A stretch of DNA of 64,000 nt from Helicobacter sp. (lineage in GTDB: Bacteria; Campylobacterota; Campylobacteria; Campylobacterales; Helicobacteraceae). The DNA is taken from NCBI RefSeq assembly GCF_014799995.1, contig NZ_JAAVGY010000040.1:62001-126000 (forward strand), written 5' to 3'. The notes beneath the pieces are model-generated. The model was not told the origin of the DNA. It did not search any database and was given only the letters and a program-made list of their open reading frames with translations. Positions 48,247-56,914 of this stretch are shown here, piece after piece (position 1 is the first letter of the stretch; every line of letters starts with the position of its first letter). The position numbers and the translations under genes were made by a program.

Positions 48247-49080
48247 TTATTTTGTTAATTGTGCATAATATTCACTTGCATTTCCGCCTTTTAATTTTGC
48301 CAAAATTTTTGCTTTGATTTTGGGCGGAATCTCTAAGTTGAGCAACATTTCTTGTGTCAAAACTTTTTCTTCTGGATTTTGGGGTGCTTTCTCAAGGACA
48401 ATCACCCATTCACCCTTGAGAAATGCAGAATCTTGAGCGTAATTTTGTAAAAAGGATTCTTGAATTTGCATCAGTGTGCCTTTGAAGGTTTGTTGGTATT
48501 TTTTGGTGAGCTCTTTTGCCAAAAATACTTCGCGTTTGGAATCAATTTGTGTCATTAATTCTAAAGTCTCTAGCAATCTATGCGGAGATTCGTAAAAGAC
48601 AATGGGATAAAGACTTTTAAAGGCTTGTTGCAAGGCTTGCAATCGTTCTTTTACCTTGTGTGGCAAGAATCCTAAGAAACTAAATTCTTTCTCTATGATT
48701 CCGCTAAAGGCAACTGCTAGGGTTACCGCGCTAATCCCTCCTAAAACTTCATAAGGCAGATGATGGCATTGTAAAAATCTGACGAGTTCTACTCCGGGGT
48801 CGCTGATGCAGGGCATTCCCGCATCGCTTAAAAAACCAATGTTTTGGTTAAAAAAATCTAATGTCATCTGACTTAAAAATTGGGATTGGTTATGCGTGTG
48901 AAAAGCGAAATATTGATAGTCTTTTGCAGGCAAAAGATTGCGTTCAATCAGTAATGTAATGAGCTTTTTACTCATTCTTGTATCCTCGCACAAAAGCACT
49001 TCGCATTGCTGCAAAGCCTCTAATGTACGTAGTGTAATGTCTTGTAGATTACCAATTGGAGTTGGCAGAAAAGTAACCAT
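48247..49080 (-). CDS. rsmI: 16S rRNA (cytidine-1402-2'-O)-methyltransferase
   Basis: RsmI methylates C1402 in the decoding centre of 16S rRNA. The tetrapyrrole-methylase fold is evident in VTFLPTPIGNLQDITLRTLEAL, LLCEDTRMSKKLI, FLSDAGMPCISDPGVELV and FYESPHRLLETLELM. At 277 residues the size is typical. It lies between rpmE and the SpoU-family gene, which makes a small translation operon on the minus strand. Confidence 0.93.
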   Translation of the reverse strand: MVTFLPTPIGNLQDITLRTLEALQQCEVLLCEDTRMSKKLITLLIERNLLPAKDYQYFAFHTHNQSQFLSQMTLDFFNQNIGFLSDAGMPCISDPGVELVRFLQCHHLPYEVLGGISAVTLAVAFSGIIEKEFSFLGFLPHKVKERLQALQQAFKSLYPIVFYESPHRLLETLELMTQIDSKREVFLAKELTKKYQQTFKGTLMQIQESFLQNYAQDSAFLKGEWVIVLEKAPQNPEEKVLTQEMLLNLEIPPKIKAKILAKLKGGNASEYYAQLTK

Positions 49081-49098
49081 ATTCCAATCAATAAAGGA

Positions 49099-49302
49099 TT
49101 ATTTGAGATTGTATCTTTGTTTGAATTTTTCAACTCTTCCCGCAGTATCTACAACCTTATCAGAGCCTGTGTAGAAAGGGTGGCAGAAAGAGGAAATATC
49201 AATTCTTAATTCAGGTTTGACACTCATTACTTCAATTTGTTTTCCGCTTGTAACACAAGTTACTTTGCAGGGGACATATTCGGGGTGGATTCCTTTTTTC
49301 AT
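49099..49302 (-). CDS. rpmE: 50S ribosomal protein L31
   Basis: L31 forms a bridge between ribosomal subunits. The 67-residue protein starts [16 protein letters not shown] and ends [13 protein letters not shown], as in Helicobacter. Cys12, Cys16 and Cys40 remain, so it may bind zinc less completely than the full four-cysteine form. It has an AAAGG ribosome site 9 bp upstream. It is divergent from hisS. Confidence 0.95.
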   Translation of the reverse strand: MKKGIHPEYVPCKVTCVTSGKQIEVMSVKPELRIDISSFCHPFYTGSDKVVDTAGRVEKFKQRYNLK

Positions 49303-49339
49303 AAAACAAGCCTTTAAAATAATTCAAAATAAAGTGCGA

Positions 49340-49345
49340 ATCATA
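49340..49345 (-). promoter_or_regulatory. Candidate rpmE -10 box
   Basis: On the minus strand TATGAT (49345-49340) lies about 38 bp upstream of rpmE and precedes a run of genes likely to be co-transcribed (rpmE, rsmI, SpoU-type, RodZ-like). The plus-strand TATAAAAT near 49420 could serve hisS. Confidence 0.35.
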
Positions 49346-49441
49346 TCTAAAAAATACTAAGATTTAGCATAAATTTTAAAAATCTTTAGCATATTTTTGT
49401 TAAACTTTTTGCTTTATTTTAGATATAAAATCGGAGCAAAA

Positions 49442-50746
49442 ATGATTACCCCACGCACTTTAAGTGGTTTTAAAGACAGGCTTCCTAAGGAATCTTATGC
49501 GAAGTCAAAAATGCTAAAAAGCATTGTAGAATCCTTTGAAAGATTCGGCTTCTCTCCTATTGAGACGCCACATTTAGAATATGCAGAGATTCTAAAAAAA
49601 CAAGGCAGCGAGGAAATCCAAAAAGAAATGTATCATTTCCTAGACCACGGGGGGCGCGAAGTAGCCTTGCGATTTGATTTGACCGTTCCGCTAGCGCGCT
49701 TTATTTCACAATATAAGAATGAATTAGGCTTGCCTTTTAAGCGGTATTGTATCGGTAATGTGTTTCGTGGTGAGAGGGCGCAAAAGGGGAGATATAGGGA
49801 ATTTACACAATGTGATTTTGACTTTATCGGCACGCGAAGCATAGGAAGTGATGCGGAGATTGTCCAAGTGATTTATCAGACTTTGCGTCATTTGGGCGTG
49901 GAGCATTTTACGATTCATCTCAATAATCGCAAAATCTTTAATGGCTTAATGGAATCTTTGGGCGTAGAGGCACAAACGATTGAAGTGCTAAGGATTATTG
50001 ATAAGATTGACAAAATCGGACGAGAGAGCGTGTGCGAGGAATTGCAAGCTAAAACCTCCCTAAGTAGTGAAAATATCGTAATGCTTTTGGATTTCATTGC
50101 GCAAAGACAGCAGGGAAGCGCATTAGAATTTTTGCATAAGTTAGAATCCTATAAGACACTTAGTGCGACTTTAGCGGAGGGTATCAATGAGCTTTTCGCA
50201 CTTTGCGAGCTATTAGAGCCTCTGATTCCTCAAGAATTTTATCAAATCAACCTTTCTATTGCGCGTGGGCTTGGGTATTATACGGGAATCATTTATGAGA
50301 CGACATTGGACGATTTGCCAAGCTTGGGTTCTGTTTGCTCGGGCGGACGTTATGATAATCTGACACAAAACTTTTCTAACGATTCTTTAAGCGGCGTGGG
50401 CGCGAGTATTGGGCTAGATAGAATGCTTGCAGGGCTGGAGGAGCTAGGCTTGATACGCAGTGAAAATGTCGCAAATGCCTTGCTGATTCCACTTCAGAGC
50501 CTAAAATATGGTTATTTTGTTGCACAAAATTTGCGTGAATTGGGCTTAAAGATAGAAGTCTATCCCGAGATTGTGAAACCCAAGAAGTCTTTTGCCTATG
50601 CGAATACTAGAGGATATAAATATGTCATCGTGCTAGGTGAGGAAGAGGAATCTCAAAGGACTTATACACTTAAAAATATGGAGAGCGGGGAACAAAAATA
50701 TCATTTAAGTTTGGAATCCCTTGTGGAGTGTTTGCACAATGCTTAG
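49442..50746 (+). CDS. hisS: Histidyl-tRNA synthetase
   Basis: Class II synthetase that charges tRNA-His. Motif 1 region is SFERFGFSPIETPHLE, motif 2 is FRGERAQKGRYREFTQCDFD, the HisA motif is RGLGYYTGIIYE and motif 3 is GVGASIGLDRML, with a C-terminal anticodon-binding domain (about 340-434). The 434-residue start at ATG 49442 fits the family (MITPRTLSGFKDRLP) and has CGGAG upstream. A longer frame from 49397 reads through the promoter region and is not credible. Confidence 0.95.
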   Translation: MITPRTLSGFKDRLPKESYAKSKMLKSIVESFERFGFSPIETPHLEYAEILKKQGSEEIQKEMYHFLDHGGREVALRFDLTVPLARFISQYKNELGLPFKRYCIGNVFRGERAQKGRYREFTQCDFDFIGTRSIGSDAEIVQVIYQTLRHLGVEHFTIHLNNRKIFNGLMESLGVEAQTIEVLRIIDKIDKIGRESVCEELQAKTSLSSENIVMLLDFIAQRQQGSALEFLHKLESYKTLSATLAEGINELFALCELLEPLIPQEFYQINLSIARGLGYYTGIIYETTLDDLPSLGSVCSGGRYDNLTQNFSNDSLSGVGASIGLDRMLAGLEELGLIRSENVANALLIPLQSLKYGYFVAQNLRELGLKIEVYPEIVKPKKSFAYANTRGYKYVIVLGEEEESQRTYTLKNMESGEQKYHLSLESLVECLHNA

Positions 50747-51230
50747 GGGGCTTTGGTAGAGATTCCATTGTAAAGTGTTCTGTATGTTTGATTTATGGAT
50801 TGCTTCGGGCTTTATCCTCACAATGACGTAGTAGTTGGCTTTGCGTCATTGTGAGACGCACAAAGTGCAATGAAGTGATCTATAATCGTGCATACTTGCG
50901 ATTCTGCCACTGCGTCATTGCGAGGAGTGTAACGACGAAGCAATCCATAATTAAGCACATTCATAATTCTGCCACTTCAGTCATTGCGAAGCCTTTGTAA
51001 AAGGCTGTGGCAATCTATAATCTTGCAAATAGAGTTTTTACAATGGAATCTTTAGAAATCTTAGGGTAGTGCATTATTATAGATTGCTTCGTCTCTCACT
51101 GCGTTCGTTCCTCGCAATGACGACAAGCTAAACACTTCAGTACTTGCAAGCAAGTCTTTAAACCTATGGGCAATCCATAATACAGAATCCCATAAAATAA
51201 TAATCCTCCCTTAAGTTTTGCGTCAAAATA
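50747..51230. repeat. Repeat-filled intergenic region B
   Basis: No gene is visible. At least five units of the same dispersed palindromic family as region A occur here in both orientations. One runs 50798-50828 (ATGGATTGCTTCGG to CACAATGACG), one 50912-50951 (CATTGCGAGGAG to GAAGCAATCCATAA), one 50982-51020 (CATTGCGAAG, core AGCCTTT-GTA-AAAGGCT, end GTGGCAATCTATAA) and one 51079-51121 (ATAGATTGCTTCG to CTCGCAATGACG). The core differs between copies while the ends are conserved, suggesting folding elements. Confidence 0.65.
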
Positions 51231-51240
51231 CCGATATTAA

Positions 51241-51249
51241 TGCTATAAT
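51241..51249 (+). promoter_or_regulatory. Strong promoter of the exported-protein/EF-hand gene pair
   Basis: TGCTATAAT is a perfect extended -10 box (TATAAT at 51244-51249), 39 bp before the ATG at 51288. The 5' untranslated leader would be about 32 nt and contains AAGAAGGA as ribosome site. Confidence 0.6.
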
Positions 51250-51287
51250 AAAAGAGTCTTAAAGTTAAATTTAAGAAGGAATTGGCG

Positions 51288-52367
51288 ATGAAAAAGGCTT
51301 GTTTGGCTGTATTTCTATGTGTAGGCTTGGCATTAGGTTTAAATGCGATGGAGATAAATTTACCCAAAAATGCCAAAATTGGTAAGACTTTGGAGGGCAA
51401 AGCACTTCAAGAAGTGCTACAAAAAGTAGCAAATAGCAAAAAAGGGTTGATAGAGAAAAGCAAAGGCGAAATACAAATAAAAGGTATTGTAGATGTGAAT
51501 TCTTTTACTTTTAATCCTGATACAGATATTTTGGTAGAGGTTACAGATTCTAGCAGTTCGCAGATTTTGTATTATTTGGCAGCAAAAAAGAACAAACAAA
51601 CTTTTTGCACTCCAATAAGACAGGGTGAAGAGGAAAATAAAAATAATAGTTGGATTCTGCCTTTAGCAAATAGCGACGAATGGGGAGAGATTAGGAAAGC
51701 CTACGATGGAGTTTTTCAAGCAGATAATACAGGGGGACCAAGAACCGCAACCAATAGCGCGGGAATGTGGATATATGCGACTTCTTACAAAGATTTTGCA
51801 AATGCAATAATATTTTCACGTAATTATAGTGGGAATGGACCAAAGAGGACAGACTACTTTCACGCAGTGATTAATGCAGATGGAACATTGCAAATTACCT
51901 CCGCTTTGACTCCTACTTCAGTGGATAGAGTTTATACTACAAAACCCTATCCGCTCAATGAATGGGTGTATATCCAAGCGTTTCAACAGGCAAATCTTTA
52001 CACAATAGGCTGGAAGACAGCAACAGATGAGGAGAGGAAATCTAAGACTTTTACAAGGAATGTAGATTTAGAAGGTAAAGATTTTGACAATATTTTTAAT
52101 TATGTAAATCCAAATTCTTGTGTGCCTGTGAAAGAATTTTTTTGGCAACCCGGCATTTATATGTTTGAACTTATGAATAATTATAATGCAAAATCTAAAC
52201 TTATCAGACAAAATAGGCAAAATGTCTTTGGATTAGACACGGAACTTGTAGATAATATCAATGCTGTGATAATGGAGCAACCCTCATTTTTGGCAGAGGA
52301 TTCTTTCGTTGTGTATGCTGATAGCGATGATATTGTAATAGACATTAGAAATGCAATAGGACTTTAA
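51288..52367 (+). CDS. Uncharacterised exported protein
   Basis: I do not recognise the family. A signal peptide (residues 1-20, MKKACLAVFLCVGLALGLNA) directs export. The mature part has no transmembrane helix, five Cys-poor domains' worth of mixed strands and many Asn, Asp and Thr, including FHAVINADGTLQITSALTP and DSFVVYADSDDIVIDIRNA. The coding sequence is AT-rich like the background. The stop codon abuts the ATG of the EF-hand gene, so both are probably one operon and may act together at the cell surface. Confidence 0.7.
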   Translation: MKKACLAVFLCVGLALGLNAMEINLPKNAKIGKTLEGKALQEVLQKVANSKKGLIEKSKGEIQIKGIVDVNSFTFNPDTDILVEVTDSSSSQILYYLAAKKNKQTFCTPIRQGEEENKNNSWILPLANSDEWGEIRKAYDGVFQADNTGGPRTATNSAGMWIYATSYKDFANAIIFSRNYSGNGPKRTDYFHAVINADGTLQITSALTPTSVDRVYTTKPYPLNEWVYIQAFQQANLYTIGWKTATDEERKSKTFTRNVDLEGKDFDNIFNYVNPNSCVPVKEFFWQPGIYMFELMNNYNAKSKLIRQNRQNVFGLDTELVDNINAVIMEQPSFLAEDSFVVYADSDDIVIDIRNAIGL

Positions 52368-54209
52368 ATGTATTTGGGAAAAACTGGTGATTTAAAGCAT
52401 TTGTTTGCAAATGTAAATTCTGATGAGGCATTAAAAATAAAAAATAGATTAAACATTAAAAATAAAGTAGAGCTAGATGAAAATGGGAAGCCAAAAATTA
52501 TCAACGGAAAGTATCAATGGAACGCAGAATATAGAGCAGAGTTGAGAGACTCTGCCAACAAATCCGCAAATAATTTTCTAATGTCTCATTCTAGTTTTCA
52601 GAGCTTTAATAATCGCAATATTGTCAATTTTACAAATCTAGTAGGCAAGAATGTGTGGAGTTCTCGAGGAAGTCAATATACCTTTAACATCGGACACTTT
52701 AATAATGAGAGAGGCGATTATAGTTCTGTATTTTCAAGAAACAATGGTGCTTATTATACAGGCAGTGATTATTTGCAACTAAATGCACTTGCGGAATCTA
52801 CGAAGCTAAAAACCGCAATGGGAGATGCGGAAGTTTTCTTGGATATGTTTGACGATAACGATTCTTTAGGTGTGGGTGATGTCGGGAAGCTTGGGAATCT
52901 CTTTAACTTTGATAGCAATAATGACGGATTTTTAGACAGAGAGGACGCGCTATTTTCTAAGCTGAAAATTCGTGTAGATAAGGGCAATGGAGAAGTAAGA
53001 ATCGCAAAATTAAGTGATGTGGTTAGCAGAATAGATTTGTATGATTTCATCAAGGGCTATGATAAAAGTATAGGGTATGATGGGCTAACTCTAGCGCAAA
53101 TCAAAGAATATCGCTCAAACTTTCACTTTAGCAAGATTCCATATGATAAAAAACTAAGTCCTTATGAGGATATTCGCGCATTTAGGGGGCAGGAAATGAG
53201 CCTCTTCCCGCCCGAGCAACATTACAAAAAGATAGACCAAAAAGACATTCGGGCGATGTTTGAGGCTTATGGGGATAAAGAGGGTTGGATTAATTTAAAA
53301 GACAAGGAAGTCAATGAAGCCCTTTTTGCAAGTGGGGAGTTTATCACAAATTTCGCTTACAAAAAGACGAATCTAGCAGGAGTAGAAGTGCTAGAGGAGT
53401 TTAAGGTGGTAGATAGACTAGATGATGGCTCACGTCCATCGCCTTTTTATGAGGGGACAAATATACGCGAGTTTGAGGAAAAATGGAATCGGATTTATGG
53501 TAAAAATCGCCCAAGCTATGAGGAGCGGTATAAAGAGGCATTTGCGAAGCTGTATGATGACTATTATGCGGCGAAAAATAGCTTTATGGGCGCAAAAGAG
53601 AGTCTGCTTAATAATGAGCTAGTAGATAGTGCTATAAAGGATAAAGTAGAATCACTAGAGGAATCTACTCAAATGAGTGCAATCAAGCAGGAGTTTTATA
53701 ATATTGCTGGAATAGAATTTAGTGAGGAGCGGTTAGAGAGCATAAAAAACGCATTAGATGACCCAATTTTGAGCAAGGAAGTCGTAGCGGCTATGCAAGA
53801 TGCAGATGCGGTAACTTCTATGAGGCTTGAAAAAGATGGGCGGATTCTACTTCGCTTTGATTCGGGACGCGAGATTCTAGTAGAGGGACTTTATAATGAG
53901 ACAGGAGAGCTTTATATCACCAAAAGAGGCGAGAGAGCAAGTATAAGCTTGGCGGCACAAAGTATGAATGATGAGGAGTTAAGCAAGATTGACTTTAGCG
54001 AATATGGAATCAAGCAAGGTGATGACATTGTAAGCCTGCAAGACATTGGTGCGCAAATGATTCATAAACTAATGGACAATAATAATAAATTTCTAGGATT
54101 CGCGATTTCTGTTGCTGGACAAAAGCAAGAAATGATAGTGGAGAATCTCTATAATCTCTATACAATTAATCATCTGAATAAAGAGCGAAGTTTCGCATTA
54201 GAGGCTTAA
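52368..54209 (+). CDS. Large EF-hand protein of unknown function
   Basis: The 613-residue protein shows no signal peptide. Around residues 158-200 two acidic loops appear: FDDNDSLGVGDVGKLGNLF and FDSNNDGFLDREDALF. The second is a good EF-hand calcium loop (Asp at 1, Asn at 3, Asp at 5, Gly at 6, Asp at 9, Asp at 12). A charged helical C-terminal region follows (about 380-613). Because it starts directly after the exported protein, it may be secreted with or through it by another route. Toxin, adhesin or calcium-binding roles are only guesses. Confidence 0.7.
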   Translation: MYLGKTGDLKHLFANVNSDEALKIKNRLNIKNKVELDENGKPKIINGKYQWNAEYRAELRDSANKSANNFLMSHSSFQSFNNRNIVNFTNLVGKNVWSSRGSQYTFNIGHFNNERGDYSSVFSRNNGAYYTGSDYLQLNALAESTKLKTAMGDAEVFLDMFDDNDSLGVGDVGKLGNLFNFDSNNDGFLDREDALFSKLKIRVDKGNGEVRIAKLSDVVSRIDLYDFIKGYDKSIGYDGLTLAQIKEYRSNFHFSKIPYDKKLSPYEDIRAFRGQEMSLFPPEQHYKKIDQKDIRAMFEAYGDKEGWINLKDKEVNEALFASGEFITNFAYKKTNLAGVEVLEEFKVVDRLDDGSRPSPFYEGTNIREFEEKWNRIYGKNRPSYEERYKEAFAKLYDDYYAAKNSFMGAKESLLNNELVDSAIKDKVESLEESTQMSAIKQEFYNIAGIEFSEERLESIKNALDDPILSKEVVAAMQDADAVTSMRLEKDGRILLRFDSGREILVEGLYNETGELYITKRGERASISLAAQSMNDEELSKIDFSEYGIKQGDDIVSLQDIGAQMIHKLMDNNNKFLGFAISVAGQKQEMIVENLYNLYTINHLNKERSFALEA

Positions 54210-54272
54210 AAGTAGCATAAGAGTTTATACTATGAGGAAGTTTTATACTTAGGTTTATGATTGTGCTTTGAA

Positions 54273-54310
54273 CCCAAGCAGGATTCCTTAAGAGAATCCT
54301 AAGGCTTGGA
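54273..54310. terminator. Bidirectional terminator between the EF-hand gene and sodB
   Basis: An inverted repeat has inner arms AGGATTC (54280-54286) and GAATCCT (54294-54300) and outer arms CCAAGC (54274-54279) and GCTTGG (54304-54309), with only a small bulge. It lies between two convergent genes, so it can stop transcription from either side. Confidence 0.6.
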
Positions 54311-54319
54311 ATCTACAAA

Positions 54320-54946
54320 TTAGGAATGAAGAGACTTTGTGTATTCTTTGACGGCTTCTAAACCATTTTTCTTTGCTGCTTCTAACACTTTAGAAACAAA
54401 TTCCCAATTAATATGATTAAAAAACTGCTCTAAATATGCCGGACGCGCGTTTCTGTGGTCAATATAATAGGCGTGTTCCCATACATCTACGACAAGCACA
54501 GGGATTAGCTTATCAGTTACAGGAGTTTGTGCGTTGCTAGTTTGTTTGATTTCTAGCTTTTTGGTGTCAGGATTATAGACAACCCAGCACCAACCAGAGC
54601 CAAAAAGTGTTGTAGCAGCATTCAGGAATGCTTCTTTAAATTTTGCCAAATCCCCAAAACTAACCTTGATAGCTTCCTCTAGCTCCGCACTTCTTGCGCT
54701 TGTTGCAGGAGTAATGCAATCCCAATAAAAATCGTGATTATAGACTTGTGCCGCGTTATTGAACAATCCACCTTGTGCTTGAGTGAGAATCTCAAACAAA
54801 GATTTGCTTTCAAACTCTGTGCCTTTAATCAGGTTGTTGAGATTGTTGATGTAGGTTTGATGGTGTTTGCCATAATGATATTCGCAGGTTTCTTTACTCA
54901 CTAAGCCCGCAATTTCTGAAAATGGTAAGGTTCGTAATTTAAACAT
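54320..54946 (-). CDS. sodB: Iron superoxide dismutase
   Basis: SodB removes superoxide in the cytoplasm. The metal ligands are seen in YHYGKHHQTYINNLN (His28 region), the His in QVYNHDFYWDCI, and Asp-His in LVVDVWEHAYYIDHRNARPAY. The glycine and Ala-Gln pattern (FNNAAQVYNHDF) points to the iron form. The 208-residue size is usual. It has a -10 box TATAAT on the minus strand (54996-54991), 45 bp from the start. Confidence 0.95.
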   Translation of the reverse strand: MFKLRTLPFSEIAGLVSKETCEYHYGKHHQTYINNLNNLIKGTEFESKSLFEILTQAQGGLFNNAAQVYNHDFYWDCITPATSARSAELEEAIKVSFGDLAKFKEAFLNAATTLFGSGWCWVVYNPDTKKLEIKQTSNAQTPVTDKLIPVLVVDVWEHAYYIDHRNARPAYLEQFFNHINWEFVSKVLEAAKKNGLEAVKEYTKSLHS

Positions 54947-54990
54947 GGTTTTTCCTTAAAATAAATTAAAACATAAAGTTTTGAGATGAA

Positions 54991-54996
54991 ATTATA
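54991..54996 (-). promoter_or_regulatory. sodB -10 box
   Basis: Minus-strand TATAAT (54996-54991) lies 45 bp before sodB, in the 155-bp gap shared with the divergent dehydrogenase gene. On the plus strand TGTAAAAT (55063-55070) may be the -10 of that gene. A Fur site could overlap, but none is clear. Confidence 0.5.
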
Positions 54997-55101
54997 GCGC
55001 AGAAAATCTAAGATTTCTGTATTTAATTCTCGCAATGCCTTGAAATTTTTAAACTAATGTTTTGTAAAATTGACTAATTTTCTTTCATTAAGGATTCTAA
55101 A

Positions 55102-56859
55102 ATGGCAGTGGTCTTACAAATCGGAGCAGGTGGCGTTGGCGGCGTTGTGGCGCACAAAATGGCGATGAATCGCGAGGTGTTTTCGCGCATTGTGCTTGCC
55201 TCGCGCACGCTCGAAAAGTGCCGCGCAATCGCAGATTCTATCCGCGCGAAAGGCTTGGGCGAAATTGAGATTGATGCAGTTGATGCGGATAATGTGGAAT
55301 CCCTTGTGGCTTTGATTGAGAAATATCGCCCAAAACTCGTGGTGAATGTCGCGCTTCCTTATCAGGATTTGGCGATTATGGAGGCGTGTTTGCGCACAAA
55401 GACACATTATTTGGATACTGCAAACTATGAGCACCCAGATTCCGCGCATTTTGAGTATAAGGAGCAATGGGCGTATGACGCGCGTTACAAAGAAGCGGGG
55501 ATTTACGCGCTGCTTGGTAGCGGCTTTGACCCGGGTGCTACGAATGTCTTTTGTGCGTATGCGCAGAAGCATTATTTTGACGAGATAGAGAGCATTGATA
55601 TTTTGGATTGCAACGCGGGCGACCACGGCTATGCGTTTGCGACAAACTTTAATCCTGAAATCAATTTGCGTGAAGTAAGTAGCAAGGCGCGGTATTGGGT
55701 TTCGCGTTCAGCTTGTAGCGACTTTTTAGGGAGTGCAGCGGACGCTTCGTTGCGATGTATGTCTAATACATCTCACTCGCTTACCTCGCACAACCCTAAA
55801 AATTCATCTACAATCTTAGAACGCGAGGCGCAAAGTTTGGAATCCCGAACGGATTCTGCCATTTCTCTTGTCTCCCAAACCGATTTGAGCCTCAATCCCG
55901 ACTTGCAACAAGACACGATTTACCGCAAGTTTGAGCGTGCAGAGAAGCATTTTGCGCTTGAATCGAACACGCAAGATTTGAAGGTTGAGGGATATTTTGG
56001 CGGGCAGTGGCGCGACATTGCGCCTTTGGCTTTGATGAAAGAATGGGATTACCCCGAAGTAGGCGCGAAAAATAGCTATCTTTTGTATCACGAGGAATTG
56101 GAATCTTTGGTGCGCAATGTGCGGGGGCTCAAGAGAATCCGCTTCTTTATGACCTTTGGCGAGAGCTACCTCACGCACATGAAATGCCTCGAGAATGTCG
56201 GGCTTTTGCGCGTGGATTCTGTGCTGCACAAGGGCGGGTTTATCGTGCCTATCGAGGTGCTAAAGACCTTGTTGCCCGACCCTGCGAGCCTAGCAAGCCG
56301 CACGAAGGGCAAGACGAACATCGGCTGCTATATGCGCGGCGTGAAAGACGGCAAGGAGCGCACGATTTATATTTATAATGTATGCGAGCACGAGAAATGC
56401 TACGCGGAAGTGAATGCGCAAGGCGTGAGCTATACGACAGGCGTGCCTGCGATGATTGGCGCGAAGTTGATATGCGAGGGTAAGTGGGGCGTTGGGGCGA
56501 GCAAGAATGTGTCTCTTACTCAACCTTCGCAGGAGCTTGAAAAATCCTCAATCGATAGGCGCACAGACTTATCTCAATTGGATTTTTCGGCGCAACCTGC
56601 AAATCTTAAGCAAGATACACATTCTTTAGATTCTAATATGGAATCTTTCAATGCCGAGCGTTTGGAGTTTAATAAAGATATGCCACAGGGAGGCGAGGCG
56701 CAAGGTGTGGATTCTGCACGAGGTGCGGGTGTGTGGAATATGGAGCAAAACGACCCAGACCCCTTTATGCGTGAGCTAAACAAGCAAGGATTACCCTATG
56801 TCGTGCTAGAAATAGAATCTAATGGAGAGGCAAAAGTGCTAGAAGATGGGAGAGGGTGA
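55102..56859 (+). CDS. Carboxynorspermidine/saccharopine dehydrogenase with two in-frame insertions
   Basis: The 585-residue protein matches the Campylobacterota carboxynorspermidine dehydrogenase that, with a decarboxylase elsewhere, makes spermidine. The NADPH loop is VLQIGAGGVGGVVAHKMA, followed by LLGSGFDPGATNVFCAYA and TKGKTNIGCYMRGVKDG. The length exceeds the usual 390-400 residues because of two Ser/Asn/Leu-rich insertions at about residues 205-275 and 472-555. The gene outside these is unusually GC-rich. The first insertion holds a palindrome at 55754-55772. Reading frame is kept, so the enzyme may still fold. Confidence 0.82.
   Translation: MAVVLQIGAGGVGGVVAHKMAMNREVFSRIVLASRTLEKCRAIADSIRAKGLGEIEIDAVDADNVESLVALIEKYRPKLVVNVALPYQDLAIMEACLRTKTHYLDTANYEHPDSAHFEYKEQWAYDARYKEAGIYALLGSGFDPGATNVFCAYAQKHYFDEIESIDILDCNAGDHGYAFATNFNPEINLREVSSKARYWVSRSACSDFLGSAADASLRCMSNTSHSLTSHNPKNSSTILEREAQSLESRTDSAISLVSQTDLSLNPDLQQDTIYRKFERAEKHFALESNTQDLKVEGYFGGQWRDIAPLALMKEWDYPEVGAKNSYLLYHEELESLVRNVRGLKRIRFFMTFGESYLTHMKCLENVGLLRVDSVLHKGGFIVPIEVLKTLLPDPASLASRTKGKTNIGCYMRGVKDGKERTIYIYNVCEHEKCYAEVNAQGVSYTTGVPAMIGAKLICEGKWGVGASKNVSLTQPSQELEKSSIDRRTDLSQLDFSAQPANLKQDTHSLDSNMESFNAERLEFNKDMPQGGEAQGVDSARGAGVWNMEQNDPDPFMRELNKQGLPYVVLEIESNGEAKVLEDGRG
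55731..55778 (+). repeat. In-frame palindrome inside the dehydrogenase gene
   Basis: Perfect inner arms GATGTAT (55754-55760) and ATACATC (55766-55772), loop GTCTA, with outer arms GAGTG (55731-55735) and CACTC (55774-55778). It lies in the first Ser-rich insertion of the carboxynorspermidine dehydrogenase and keeps the reading frame. Confidence 0.55.
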
Positions 56860-56914
56860 AACTTGCTTAATGGTGCTATGGCGTTTGAGTGTTTAGAGGA
56901 ATAAGGAATAGTTT

